Shown: piece after piece, positions 1 through 8,759 of the stretch
Layout: each line of letters starts with the position of its first letter
How positions within the stretch are numbered: position 1 is the first letter of the stretch
Assembly: GCF_008369915.1 (NCBI RefSeq)
Contig: NZ_VSRN01000001.1
Location: 1,954,001 to 2,018,000, forward strand
Direction of reading: 5' to 3'
DNA: 64,000 nt
DNA from: Dyadobacter sp. UC 10
GTDB lineage: Bacteria; Bacteroidota; Bacteroidia; Cytophagales; Spirosomataceae
Notes under the pieces: model-generated
Told to the model about the DNA's origin: nothing
Databases searched by the model: none
What the model saw: only the letters and a program-made list of their open reading frames with translations
Translations under genes and position numbers: made by a program

Positions 1-2
1 GG

Positions 3-950
3 GTCGATTCGCAGGTAGCTGATCACTCATCGGTCGGACAGTTTCTGGAAAAACGATTCGGCGTTCAGGTGCCGGCGATCAGCCCATGGCACCGGGCGGT
101 GAGCAGCGACCTCACTTCGGCCTTCGATTTTGTTAACCCCAATGATCCGGTTTTCCCAAAACTACCCGCCACAGCCGAATATGCCAACATTGAAGCCGAA
201 TCCAAAAAGCTCCCCCCGGCAGTGGCACCTGCCACAATGATGCCGCTCTTTCAGGAAAAAGGGACAAAGTTTTCACGTGCGCTACCTTATGAGTTGCACA
301 CGCACTGCAGCATCAATAATGCTGGGAATAAGGCTAGCCTGAAATTTGAAAATACCGGAAAGGCAGGTGCCGTTTTTCATGTTTACGATTTAAAACACCT
401 CGACCGCATTCCGAAACGCTATACTGTTGAATCTGACAAATCGCTTTCAGACGACTGGGATCTTTCTGCGGACAGCGGATTATACGACCTCGAAGTATAC
501 GGCCCGAATGGTTTTTTCAGACATTTTAAAGGAAATGCGAACCAGCCGGAGCCGGAAGTGAAAGTTAGCTATGCCAGGAAAGGCGGTGTGCTTGAGTTGT
601 TGGTGGAAAACACCAACAATGGCGGGGAAAACACCAACAATGGCGGGGGAAACACCGAAAACGGCGGGGGAAACGGCATAGAAAACGCCAACAAAGGCAC
701 ACAAGCCTCTCAAAATGGCACTTTTGAAATAAGTATCCATGCAAATGCGTATCAGTATGGTGGCCCCTGGGATACAAAGTTGAATGTAAAGGCAAGTTTC
801 AGGAAAGCCTGGACATTGAAAGACAGCGGCAACTGGTACGACTTCTCCGTCAACATCAAAGGCAATACCGAATATGTGCGCCGCTTCGCTGGCCGGGTGG
901 AAACCGGGAAACCCGCGATCAGCGACCCGGCAATGGCATTGCATATTTAG
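3..950 (+). CDS. Phosphocholine-specific phospholipase C, C-terminal part (5' end outside window)
   Basis: The reading frame is open from the first bases of the window, so this is the C-terminal 315 residues of a longer protein. The segment with GVQVPAISPWHRA, then two consecutive beta-sandwich modules (LPYELHTHCSINN... and the later ANAYQYGGPW...RRFAGRVETG), is typical of the C-terminal DUF756 pair of bacterial phosphocholine-preferring phospholipase C, secreted enzymes that cleave phosphatidylcholine or sphingomyelin. The catalytic domain lies upstream and is not visible. The second module is interrupted by about 30 Asn/Gly-rich residues made of 7-residue repeats (NTNNGGE, NTNNGGG, NTENGGG), encoded by the 21-bp repeats listed separately. 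The insertion lies between two strands (LELLVEN and GTFEISIHANAY), where a surface loop is expected, so the protein may well still fold. Family assignment is from sequence recall. Confidence 0.85.
   Translation, partial: VDSQVADHSSVGQFLEKRFGVQVPAISPWHRAVSSDLTSAFDFVNPNDPVFPKLPATAEYANIEAESKKLPPAVAPATMMPLFQEKGTKFSRALPYELHTHCSINNAGNKASLKFENTGKAGAVFHVYDLKHLDRIPKRYTVESDKSLSDDWDLSADSGLYDLEVYGPNGFFRHFKGNANQPEPEVKVSYARKGGVLELLVENTNNGGENTNNGGGNTENGGGNGIENANKGTQASQNGTFEISIHANAYQYGGPWDTKLNVKASFRKAWTLKDSGNWYDFSVNIKGNTEYVRRFAGRVETGKPAISDPAMALHI
609..690 (+). repeat. 21-bp in-frame tandem repeat inside phospholipase C
   Basis: Units of 21 bp built on aacaccaacaatggcgggg run in tandem: two near-identical copies (609-629, 630-650), then two decayed ones. 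21 bp is seven codons, so the frame is kept and the protein gains an Asn/Gly-rich loop. The 16-mer aacaccaacaatggcg (609-624 and 630-645) recurs exactly at 56115-56130 in the intergenic repeat region upstream of typA. Confidence 0.85.
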
Positions 951-1095
951 AGATGAATTTGAAAGAATTATCCCTTTAAAAATTTCAAATGAACAGCTGG
1001 ATAATTGCTTTCTGAAATGAGCCGAGGTTTGATTTGATTAACTGGGAATATGGGTCCCTGCTGGACTGGTAATTTTCAATTCTCAAATCAACTTT

Positions 1096-2685
1096 ATGAA
1101 AACGTCGTTTCTATCTCTGCTTTTCCTGCTCTCATTCCGATTCGTAGCTGCTCAGGCACCCGAAAGTTTCAATTTCCAGGGCGTCGCGCGAGGCGCGGAT
1201 GGAAAGTTGGTTAAAAATATAATTACCAGGCTGCGTATTACTATCCATTCTGAAAACCTTTCCGGGCCCGTCGCCTATTCGGAGACACACAGACCGTCAA
1301 CCAATGAGCATGGCATATTCACAATTGCAGTAGGGAAAGGCCTTGTAGAGAGCGGGGAATTCAACAAGATTTCATGGGGTACGGTATCTCACTTCATTCA
1401 TCTCGAACTTGACCCCGCGGGAGGTACCGAATATGTTGACTTGGGATCGACCCAATTACTGAGTGTACCCTATGCTGCACATGCCAAGGAAGCTGGTCAG
1501 TGGAGGGACGGGACGCCTGTCGTTCAGACAATGAAAATAGGAAGCGAAGTTGATGTAAACGATCCAAACCCTGATCCCAATGATCCCAAGGTAAAAAAAT
1601 ATTATTTGCCTGATATAGGCGACGGGGCAACCCTGATCTGGTATCCGGTTAAAGGTTCATTTCGAGCAGGAAATGCTGATGGGGGAAAATGGAATGATGG
1701 GCTTATGGGGAAGTTCTCGTTCGCGGCCGGAACCAGTACGGAGGCCAGCGGGTTAGCAAGTGCCGCATTTGGTATTTCTACAAAAGCATCCGTAGAATAC
1801 TCGCTGGCTACAGGACTTTTCACAGAATCAACCGCATCCGGTTCTGCTACCTTTGGTGCATTTACTAAGGCGCAGGGTGCAGCTTCTGCTGCATTTGGTC
1901 AATATACTGTCGCCAAAACGAGAGGTTCGTTTGTTGCAGGGTTGTATAATAATGCTTCCGATTTCCCAGATCCGGATAATGAAAAAGATGACGATCGGAT
2001 TTTTCAAATCGGTAATGGTGATTCTGAGAAACGACTAAATGCATTGACCTTACTCAGAAACGGAAATTTGGGGCTGGGTAAAGATGTACTTGAACCAAAA
2101 TACATACTCGATATTGGCGGGAGACCACGCGTGCGCCACATTGGTACGGCAACGGCGGGGATTTACCTGGATGATTCTGAAAATAAAGAACGCGGCTTTG
2201 TAGGAATGCGCACCGACGACCAAATCGGTTTTTATCTGGATACCTGGAAATTCTGGGTAAACACAGCAGGGAATGCAGTTTTATTGGGAAATCTCACTCA
2301 AACCTCCGATGCGCGTTTGAAGCATAAGCTAAGCCCAATCACCGAAAGTCTGGCAAAAGTTACAGGGTTGGCTCCCTACCACTACTATTGGAAAGATCCG
2401 GAAAGAGAGCAAAATATTCAGACCGGATTAATTGCTCAGGAGGTCGAAAAGCTATTTCCGGAATTGGTGAAAGCTGACGCGCAGGGTTACAAATCTGTCA
2501 ATTACATCGGTCTGATCCCCCATTTGATAGATTCGGTTAAAGAACTTAACAAAAAGAATGAGCTTCTGACTTCACAAAACCAATTGATTCAGGAACAAAA
2601 TGTGGTTATGATACGCAAACTGGAAGCAATGGAGGCGCGCCTGAATGAATCGGAATTCCCAAAGACAGCAATGCGGACGAAATGA
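1096..2685 (+). CDS. Secreted protein with YadA-head-like repeats and C-terminal S74 chaperone domain
   Basis: 529 residues. Residues 1-20 form a signal peptide ending VAAQA. Residues about 21-135 match an N-terminal module common in Bacteroidota surface proteins (FNFQGVARGADGK...LLSVPYAAHAKEA). Residues about 205-275 hold Ala/Ser/Gly-rich short repeats (ASAAFG, SATFGAFTKA, ASAAFGQYT) like the YadA beta-roll head. Residues from about 402 form a peptidase_S74 intramolecular chaperone: TSDARLKHKLSPI, GLIAQEVEKLFPELV, YIGLIPHLIDSVKELN, ending in a coiled coil. In phage tailspikes this domain trimerises the fibre and cleaves itself at the Ser of SDxRLK using the Lys. Both residues are present (S404, K409). 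Likely a trimeric surface fibre; its ligand is unknown. No phage genes surround it. Confidence 0.8.
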   Translation: MKTSFLSLLFLLSFRFVAAQAPESFNFQGVARGADGKLVKNIITRLRITIHSENLSGPVAYSETHRPSTNEHGIFTIAVGKGLVESGEFNKISWGTVSHFIHLELDPAGGTEYVDLGSTQLLSVPYAAHAKEAGQWRDGTPVVQTMKIGSEVDVNDPNPDPNDPKVKKYYLPDIGDGATLIWYPVKGSFRAGNADGGKWNDGLMGKFSFAAGTSTEASGLASAAFGISTKASVEYSLATGLFTESTASGSATFGAFTKAQGAASAAFGQYTVAKTRGSFVAGLYNNASDFPDPDNEKDDDRIFQIGNGDSEKRLNALTLLRNGNLGLGKDVLEPKYILDIGGRPRVRHIGTATAGIYLDDSENKERGFVGMRTDDQIGFYLDTWKFWVNTAGNAVLLGNLTQTSDARLKHKLSPITESLAKVTGLAPYHYYWKDPEREQNIQTGLIAQEVEKLFPELVKADAQGYKSVNYIGLIPHLIDSVKELNKKNELLTSQNQLIQEQNVVMIRKLEAMEARLNESEFPKTAMRTK

Positions 2686-2700
2686 CTACTGATATCTGTA

Positions 2701-3600
2701 TCAGAGTATCCGATTCTCAATCCGTATTTCCTCATCAAATAATGCAGAAGAGAGGCGGGCATGATCTTTAAAATTAAATACCTGTCCACTATTCCTGACG
2801 TTTTCAATTTTCGAGAAATCCAGCGCCTGTATCAGCCAGCCTTCCTGATTCGGAGGCATGGTTGCTATTATTCCTTCCTCCGGCAAATCCTTGTCGGGGG
2901 TTGCATAGAAAGCAGCAAAACCGTAGTTAATGTCAACTGCTGGTGACCATGCCGCATTTCCCACAGTTTGAGAAACAACCGTATAAGCCTGATTTTCAAG
3001 CGCGCGCGCGCGGGCACCTATATGTACGCGGGTAGCTCCGCGGATAGTTTCTGTACAACTGGGTGCCAGAACAAGTGTCGCTCCTGCATGGCTGAGTAGT
3101 TGGGAGCCTACCGAAAATTCAACGTCATAACAGATCTGAACACCAAATTTGCCCCATTCTGCTTCAAAAACAGTCAGCGTTTTCGGTGCACTTTCGATAC
3201 CCCATTCTTCATTTTCAAATCGGGTCATGAAAAATTTATCCTGATAACCCGCCGGCCCGGTCTGAGAAAAAACGTAAGCCCGGTTCAGGTTTTTTCCATT
3301 CTCTACTACGGGGATCGTCGGGGCTACGATGACAACATGATATTTTTTCGCCAGGCTTTCAAATGCCGCGCAATACTCATTCCTGATCGCGTCCAACGCG
3401 TGTATTTGTTTGCGGATATCGCGTTTGACATCTTCTGAAAAGATGCTTACAAGCTCCATAGAGCCATATTCAGGAAAGAGCAGCAATTCCGCACCCTTAC
3501 TTGCCGCTTCTCCAACCCACTTTTCAACATGCGCCTCCCAGGCAGAAAAATCCGCGTGTTCCGTGACCGGATACTGTGCGGATGCAATCGTTACCTTCAT
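2701..3600 (-). CDS. Carbon-nitrogen hydrolase (nitrilase superfamily)
   Basis: 299 residues starting MKVTIASAQYP. An upstream in-frame Met would add 25 residues overlapping the preceding gene, but the start at 3600 matches the family and overlaps that gene's stop (TGATG). The Glu-Lys-Cys triad is visible: E44 in LLFPEYG, K122 in YQDKFFMTRFE, C157 in VQICYDVEF. The family hydrolyses amides or nitriles of small metabolites; the substrate cannot be read from sequence. It is the last gene of a coupled set with a GNAT acetyltransferase and a SnoaL-like protein. In proteins such as Bacillus YhcX a GNAT domain and a nitrilase domain are fused in this same order, which supports joint action. It converges on the S74 gene with a 15-bp gap holding a small hairpin (2689-2704). 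Confidence 0.9.
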   Translation of the reverse strand: MKVTIASAQYPVTEHADFSAWEAHVEKWVGEAASKGAELLLFPEYGSMELVSIFSEDVKRDIRKQIHALDAIRNEYCAAFESLAKKYHVVIVAPTIPVVENGKNLNRAYVFSQTGPAGYQDKFFMTRFENEEWGIESAPKTLTVFEAEWGKFGVQICYDVEFSVGSQLLSHAGATLVLAPSCTETIRGATRVHIGARARALENQAYTVVSQTVGNAAWSPAVDINYGFAAFYATPDKDLPEEGIIATMPPNQEGWLIQALDFSKIENVRNSGQVFNFKDHARLSSALFDEEIRIENRIL

Positions 3601-4202
3601 CAATGATCTTTCAGGTTTTTGACCCAGAACGTCATTTTCTTTTCGCTCTGGACTGTGTCGCCAATGTCCAGCCATTTCATCTGCGTTTGGAGCCGCGATT
3701 CTTTATGATAACCTCTTTTAAGCCAAAAAGCGTCATTCGGACGATAATCAGATGGCTTCAACGGGTGATCCACCGCTCGTTCCACCGCGCAGAAACAGGC
3801 CGTTTCAAAATTCCCAAAACTACGGGCATGTGATTCTCTTTCGTCAAAAAAACGATGCCCCAGCCCTGCGCCCCGGTATTCTTTCAGTAAAATGCTTTCA
3901 CCGAAATAGAATACCGAACCCAAATCATAACCAGGATCCTCAAATGGCTTGCGAACTTCATCCGTTTCGTCGGTAAGTGGAATGCAGGTTGTAGCGCCAA
4001 TCATTGTCTGATCATCGTAAACAGCGAAAAGCAGCGCCTTGTCAGATTGAGCGTAAATTTTCAGATACTCCGTTTCATAGTTGGGCGAGCCTTCGTACAA
4101 GTAGGGGAAATCGCGAAAAACGGTAATGCGCAACTCGCCCAGATCTTCAAAAACGGAGGATATCTCAGCTCCTTTTTTCCAGATAAAAGTCAGCTCTCCC
4201 AT
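3600..4202 (-). CDS. GNAT family N-acetyltransferase
   Basis: 200 residues. The acetyl-CoA pyrophosphate-binding motif is seen as ESILLKEYRGAGLGHRFFDER (about residues 98-118), preceded by the beta strand LLFAVYDDQTMIGAT. The stop TGA shares one base with the start of the downstream nitrilase (TGATG), and the start shares one base with the stop of the upstream SnoaL-like gene (TAATG), so translation is probably coupled along the three genes. The substrate is unknown. Its fixed partnership with a nitrilase, fused in some Firmicutes, suggests acetylation of a small amine linked to amide hydrolysis; that is inference. Confidence 0.87.
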   Translation of the reverse strand: MGELTFIWKKGAEISSVFEDLGELRITVFRDFPYLYEGSPNYETEYLKIYAQSDKALLFAVYDDQTMIGATTCIPLTDETDEVRKPFEDPGYDLGSVFYFGESILLKEYRGAGLGHRFFDERESHARSFGNFETACFCAVERAVDHPLKPSDYRPNDAFWLKRGYHKESRLQTQMKWLDIGDTVQSEKKMTFWVKNLKDH

Positions 4203-4606
4203 TATTTTTTCGATACCAGTTCGATCCAGAGCAGCAGGTTATAGTAGGTGGTTATCCGATTGATTTTCCCCTCCTTCACTTCCAGAAACGCCCCGGCAGG
4301 AAGCACATAGGTTTGCCCATAAGCTTCCGGCAGGCCTTCTTCGCCTTTTTTATAAATTCCGTTTACCACAAATTCAACAGCCACCCGGGAGCCGGTCTTT
4401 TCAGTAAAAAAGACCATATCGGTCAGCGTTTCTTCGTAAGCCACGTCCATATTGCCCAGAAATTCCGTAAACTTTTCGATACCTATCCGGACATCCCCCT
4501 GATTCGCCTCGTGGCGGACTTGCGGGTCGAGGAGGGCGAGCATTCCTTTCCAGTCTTTTTTATTAAAACAGTCGTAATACAGTTCAACGGTTTCGAGTGC
4601 GGTCAT
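4202..4606 (-). CDS. SnoaL-like / ketosteroid-isomerase-related protein
   Basis: 134 residues with the NTF2-like alpha+beta cone layout: N-terminal helix ALETVELYYDCFNKKDWKGMLALLDPQVRHEANQ, then strands ending in ITTYYNLLLWIELV. It resembles the ketosteroid isomerase-related family of small cytosolic proteins. The start overlaps the stop of the upstream glycosyltransferase by 4 bp (ATGA) and its stop overlaps the GNAT start (TAATG), so it sits in a four-gene coupled string. Enzyme or ligand-binding role unknown. Confidence 0.8.
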   Translation of the reverse strand: MTALETVELYYDCFNKKDWKGMLALLDPQVRHEANQGDVRIGIEKFTEFLGNMDVAYEETLTDMVFFTEKTGSRVAVEFVVNGIYKKGEEGLPEAYGQTYVLPAGAFLEVKEGKINRITTYYNLLLWIELVSKK

Positions 4607-6594
4607 TTCAATTCATTTTGAGGTATATAAATCCATTTATCCCGGGTGCGGAACCCGACTTTATAGCTCTGCCCATGATAGTTAAGCCGCTCACCTTCAT
4701 AGCGTTCAGCGAGTATCAAATCCGGCTGAAATCCGGTTTCCTCTAAAACTTTAGAGGGATTCCGGACTAATACATGTTCAAAAATACGGCCTTCTTTTTG
4801 CAAAGCGTGTTGAAACCCGTAATCATAGCTGGCCTCCGTAAAGTCAAAACCTATTTTCTGAGGATTTCTTGCGTTGATGTAGCTGACTATCTCTTCAATT
4901 TCTGGAAGAAAATCTCCCCAAAGAATCTGCCCGGGCTCCGCAAAAAGTACGCTTTCCTGCATCAGGTTCAGGTTTTGCGAGCCTACCTGTATATTCAGGC
5001 TAAATGCGTCATTGATTTTGGGAAAAACCGTCTCGAAAAACCAGCGCGTCGACAGTAACGGGTGTGTAGAGCTGAGTAATGCGAACGGTAGCGCAGAAAG
5101 CCAGAAAAATGAGATAAGTATCTTCGAAAAAACGGAGGATAATATCGAGCCGTAAACCAGTCCTATTACCGGGGATATCAAAATAAAAAAGGCAATATGT
5201 AAACGCGAGCCGTAGATCTGGTAACCTATAAATGAGCAAAACACCAAAAAACTGAGAAAAGCAAGCAGAGCGTACCATTTGGCTTCCTTCGAAAGTCGTG
5301 CAAAGAACAGCATCGGTATACTGAACAGCACAACCCACATCGCGAAGAAATTATGTGCGAAATCTTCATTGAAATTGAGCTTATTCATTTTAAACACCAT
5401 TCCCACCCCGGGCTTGTTCAGCGGCACGCCGATGAGCTCGTGCAAACCCAGAAGCTTTGATTCCATAAAATGATTATACGCATTACCCGGCGAAACAAAG
5501 CCCAAATGCAGAAAAGTATGTTTGGATACCGATGAAATCAAATCGCCCGCACTGCGAATATCCGCCCGGTTTCCGTTGCTCATCGTACCAACCGGCGACT
5601 CAAATATTTCGTACGTGCGCAGCCAGAAAGGCGCATTCAGGAGCAGCACGATCATCACTATACCGGCCATCGCCAATGCCAGCGCTTTCCAGAAAACGGG
5701 TCTGACTAAAAGGAAAATCAGGAGATAGAATCCAAAAGGCAATGCGTAAAACACGAACGTCCCTTTGGTCATTAGTCCCAGTGAAACGGTCAGGGCAATC
5801 AGAAACAGTACTACATATTTCCGGTTGATTGTAAAATCAAAAACATAAAAAGCTGTCGCCGTGATCAGAAATGCGACAACCAGGTCATTCTGCGTGGTCA
5901 TTGATTCCAGTACCACAATCGGCAGCGTCGCTGTAAAGCATAGTGCAATCCGTAAAGCACGGTTTGTGCCCGAAAACAATTCAACCAGCAAGGAAACACA
6001 AACCAGCGTCCCCCCCAGACAAAGCCATTGCAGCAACTGAAAGTAGCGGTTGCCGCCAGAGACCAGATAAGTATGTAAATGCACATATTCCGAGAAAGGA
6101 CTAAAAGAGATAGCGCGCTCAATATGAGAAGCGTAGTGCTCTACATTGCCGTTTTGAACCCAGTAAACAAGCCTGCTCAAATGGTAACTGAGGGAATCGA
6201 GGTTGTTCGGCGTAGCGACGAGGGCCACGAGCAATGTACAGCCTGCCAGGGACACCAGTGTAAAAACCGTAAGTACGCCGAGCTTTTTATAAAACGCTTT
6301 GAACGATGTTTTCCAGTCACCAAAAATCGTGCGCAAATTGGTCCGGTGTGACTTTTGAAGCCTGGCCGAAACCGCAATTAATGCGACATTCAGCACCACC
6401 CACAAAGAATTGATTGCGAGCGCGTTGACGAGGTTGAAGGCGCTCAGCATCTCGGTACTGGCTGCGATAAAAAAGAACAGCAATACTGCGGAAGCCAGCA
6501 AAGAGCGCCGGAACGATTGAGGAGAACCTTTAAAAAATGCCAGATAGCTGCTCGCGGTGCAAAGCCACAACGCAAGCGGAATCAAAAAGATCAT
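4603..6594 (-). CDS. Multi-spanning membrane glycosyltransferase-like protein (GT-C fold, GT39-like)
   Basis: 663 residues with roughly a dozen hydrophobic membrane segments and a soluble C-terminal region. The first long extracytoplasmic loop contains PNNLDSLSYHLSRLVYWVQNG (from about residue 127), with the acidic residue and YH pattern typical of polyprenyl-phosphate-sugar-dependent GT-C transferases. These transfer a sugar to lipid or protein on the periplasmic side. The acceptor is not evident. It is the first gene of the minus-strand string running into the SnoaL, GNAT and nitrilase genes (ATGA overlap), an unusual partnership that may only reflect gene packing. The exact GT family should be regarded as tentative. 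Confidence 0.65.
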   Translation of the reverse strand: MIFLIPLALWLCTASSYLAFFKGSPQSFRRSLLASAVLLFFFIAASTEMLSAFNLVNALAINSLWVVLNVALIAVSARLQKSHRTNLRTIFGDWKTSFKAFYKKLGVLTVFTLVSLAGCTLLVALVATPNNLDSLSYHLSRLVYWVQNGNVEHYASHIERAISFSPFSEYVHLHTYLVSGGNRYFQLLQWLCLGGTLVCVSLLVELFSGTNRALRIALCFTATLPIVVLESMTTQNDLVVAFLITATAFYVFDFTINRKYVVLFLIALTVSLGLMTKGTFVFYALPFGFYLLIFLLVRPVFWKALALAMAGIVMIVLLLNAPFWLRTYEIFESPVGTMSNGNRADIRSAGDLISSVSKHTFLHLGFVSPGNAYNHFMESKLLGLHELIGVPLNKPGVGMVFKMNKLNFNEDFAHNFFAMWVVLFSIPMLFFARLSKEAKWYALLAFLSFLVFCSFIGYQIYGSRLHIAFFILISPVIGLVYGSILSSVFSKILISFFWLSALPFALLSSTHPLLSTRWFFETVFPKINDAFSLNIQVGSQNLNLMQESVLFAEPGQILWGDFLPEIEEIVSYINARNPQKIGFDFTEASYDYGFQHALQKEGRIFEHVLVRNPSKVLEETGFQPDLILAERYEGERLNYHGQSYKVGFRTRDKWIYIPQNELK

Positions 6595-6684
6595 GCGGAA
6601 GGTCAGGTACTGTTTGGCTAATATGTACCAAAACTAACTAATAAGACGAAAACAATGATACCAAATCACCGCTGAATGCCTCAT

Positions 6685-7707
6685 TTAACCATTATATTCA
6701 ATAAAATGCAAAAGCGCAGCCAGCGAATGTAGTTTCGTCTGCCGGTTCTCAAAACTGATATCCCAGGCATTTCCGCTCTCCGGATCTGACAAAACACTGA
6801 TTTTAAAGCGCGCGGTACTGTCCTGATCAACTTTTATTCCTGCTCTATGTAATGCTTTTTTAGTCCAGAATACCTCCTTCTCACTTCCCGACAACTCGAT
6901 CGCAAACGATCTTGACTGCCGCTCAATGACAAAATTACCCGAAAGCGCGTCAAACAATATCCCGTTTTTATTGAAAGCGGATTCAAAACACCCATTCAAT
7001 ATCAGATCCTCGGGCACGCCGGTAACCAGCTGCTTTTCCGGCTCCATCAGCCAAAGCTGATCCGCAGTTTGCAAAGCAAGATCGAGCTCGTGCGTACTCA
7101 GCAGAATGGCTTTCTGTGTTTCACTGGCCAGGTAATGCAGCAACTTCATCAGTTCGATACGGCTCGGGAGGTCCAGGTGTGCGGTGGGCTCGTCGAGCAT
7201 GATTACGCCGGTATCCTGCGCCAGGGCTCGCGCCAGCATCACTTTTTGACGTTCCCCGTCGCTGAGCTGGTTCATGTGCCGGTCGAGTAGATGGGCGCTT
7301 CCCGTAAATGCGACCGCATCGCCCACTTTTTCCTTATCTTTTTCACTTAATTTCCCAAGCCAGCCTGTGTAGGGCGTGCGGCCCAACTCGATCACCTCTC
7401 TGGCGGTCAGGTTACCTGTTTCCAGTCTTTCCGTGAGTACCAGACTGAGTTTGGTAGCCAGTTCCTGGGGTTGCAGATCGGTTAATGGTTCCGTACCGAG
7501 CAAAACCTGTCCTGCGAGTGCGGGTTGCAAACCGGCCAGCGTACGCATCAGGGTAGACTTACCCGAACCATTTGCGCCAAGCAGGCATACCATTTGCCCC
7601 GCTTGTAAATTCAGGTCGAGGTCGCGCGCAATAACCGTTTCGGTTTTTTTGGAACGATAACCTATCGAAAGCCCGGTGGTCGTGAGTAAAGGTTGCAGTT
7701 CTTTCAT
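6685..7707 (-). CDS. ABC transporter ATP-binding protein, cobalamin/iron-chelate type
   Basis: 340 residues. Walker A GANGSGKST (about 44-52), signature LSDGERQ (148-154), Walker B VIMLDEP (168-174) and switch His in LLSTHELD (H206) are all present. The usual Q-loop glutamine region reads VLTERLE, so the glutamine is replaced, as I recall for Bacteroidota relatives of this family. After about residue 235 there is an extra C-terminal domain of about 100 residues with no recognised motif. It energises the FecCD-type permease next to it (4-bp ATGA overlap). The set is a type II importer for cobalamin or a ferric chelate; linkage to queA and a cobalamin adenosyltransferase favours cobalamin. Confidence 0.9.
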   Translation of the reverse strand: MKELQPLLTTTGLSIGYRSKKTETVIARDLDLNLQAGQMVCLLGANGSGKSTLMRTLAGLQPALAGQVLLGTEPLTDLQPQELATKLSLVLTERLETGNLTAREVIELGRTPYTGWLGKLSEKDKEKVGDAVAFTGSAHLLDRHMNQLSDGERQKVMLARALAQDTGVIMLDEPTAHLDLPSRIELMKLLHYLASETQKAILLSTHELDLALQTADQLWLMEPEKQLVTGVPEDLILNGCFESAFNKNGILFDALSGNFVIERQSRSFAIELSGSEKEVFWTKKALHRAGIKVDQDSTARFKISVLSDPESGNAWDISFENRQTKLHSLAALLHFIEYNG

Positions 7708-8756
7708 GAGAACGAAGACCGGAGGTTATTACTGCGCAAAATAACCCAGATTACCACAGGAGCACCTAAAAGCGACGTCACGACATTAATAGGGATAACC
7801 GATTCCGTCCCCGGTAATTGCGCCACAATATCACAAAACAGCATCAACACTGTCCCTGTCAGGCAGGTTGCGGGTATAAGAATCCGGTGATTGGAAGTTT
7901 GTAGCAGCGATCGGGTCAAATGCGGGATTGCAATGCCGATAAAACCGATTGGTCCGCAAAAAGCGGTGATACTGCCTGTCAGCAAGCTGGTACTGATCAT
8001 GATCAGCAGGCGCGTCCGGACAATACTGAGTCCCATACTCTTCGCGTAATTCTCTCCCAACAACAACGCGTTCAAGGATTTGGAGCAAATGTAGGCTAGT
8101 ACCAGCCCAAACACTACCACCACTGCCAACGCAAACAAATGATACTGGGTAACCCCGCCGAGCGAGCCGAAAGTCCACATAATGTATTCCTGCAGCTGCT
8201 CCGGCTGACTGATATACTGCCAGACACTGACTACCGAAAGGGTAATAGTCCCGATCATGACACCGACGATCAGCAGCACCACATTGTCTTTCACCCTTCC
8301 AGCGATCAGGATGATCAGCGACATGACGAGCCCCGAGCCGAGAGAAGCCATTAAAATGACCAGCCAGCTGCCCGAAATCCCCAGTTCGCGTATCGCGTAC
8401 ATTCCCGCACTGCCGCCACCGGCCAGCATGACGGAAGCGACGCCCAGACCGGCACCGGCTGTAATCCCGAGCTCAGAAGGTCCGGCAAGCGGATTCCGAA
8501 ATAATGTCTGCATTTGTAAACCACTGACAGACAGGCCGCATCCTGCCAGCACCGCAGTAATTGCCTTCGGGATCCGGATCTTTTCGACTATAAACAGCCA
8601 GGCCGTATTTTCTGATTCCTGAAAAGCTACGATTTTAAATACCTCCTTCAACGGGATCGCAACAGAGCCTGACATGATATCGAGCGCAAAAAAAGCGAGC
8701 GTCAATATTCCCAATATGGTCAGGATCAGCCCTTGTCTGTTTGCGCGTGCAATCAT
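7704..8756 (-). CDS. FecCD/BtuC-family ABC transporter permease
   Basis: 350 residues of about ten membrane helices. Family landmarks include RIPKAITAVLAGCGLSVSGLQMQTLFRNPLAGPSELGI (spanning about residues 61-98) and GPIGFIGIAIPHLTR near residue 270, the region that contacts the ATPase. BtuC-type permeases act as homodimers moving vitamin B12 or siderophores across the inner membrane. It begins 3 bp after the binding-protein gene and overlaps the ATPase gene by 4 bp, giving the order binding protein, permease, ATPase. Confidence 0.92.
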   Translation of the reverse strand: MIARANRQGLILTILGILTLAFFALDIMSGSVAIPLKEVFKIVAFQESENTAWLFIVEKIRIPKAITAVLAGCGLSVSGLQMQTLFRNPLAGPSELGITAGAGLGVASVMLAGGGSAGMYAIRELGISGSWLVILMASLGSGLVMSLIILIAGRVKDNVVLLIVGVMIGTITLSVVSVWQYISQPEQLQEYIMWTFGSLGGVTQYHLFALAVVVVFGLVLAYICSKSLNALLLGENYAKSMGLSIVRTRLLIMISTSLLTGSITAFCGPIGFIGIAIPHLTRSLLQTSNHRILIPATCLTGTVLMLFCDIVAQLPGTESVIPINVVTSLLGAPVVIWVILRSNNLRSSFS

Positions 8757-8759
8757 TCG

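Noticed and set aside
1096..2685. Prophage tail-fibre gene
   Set aside because: Despite the S74 domain, it has a secretion signal and no phage structural, lysis or integrase genes nearby.
2701..4606. Nit1C (cyanide-linked nitrilase) cluster
   Set aside because: Nitrilase and GNAT are present, but the radical SAM, AIR-synthase-like and flavoprotein genes of Nit1C are missing.
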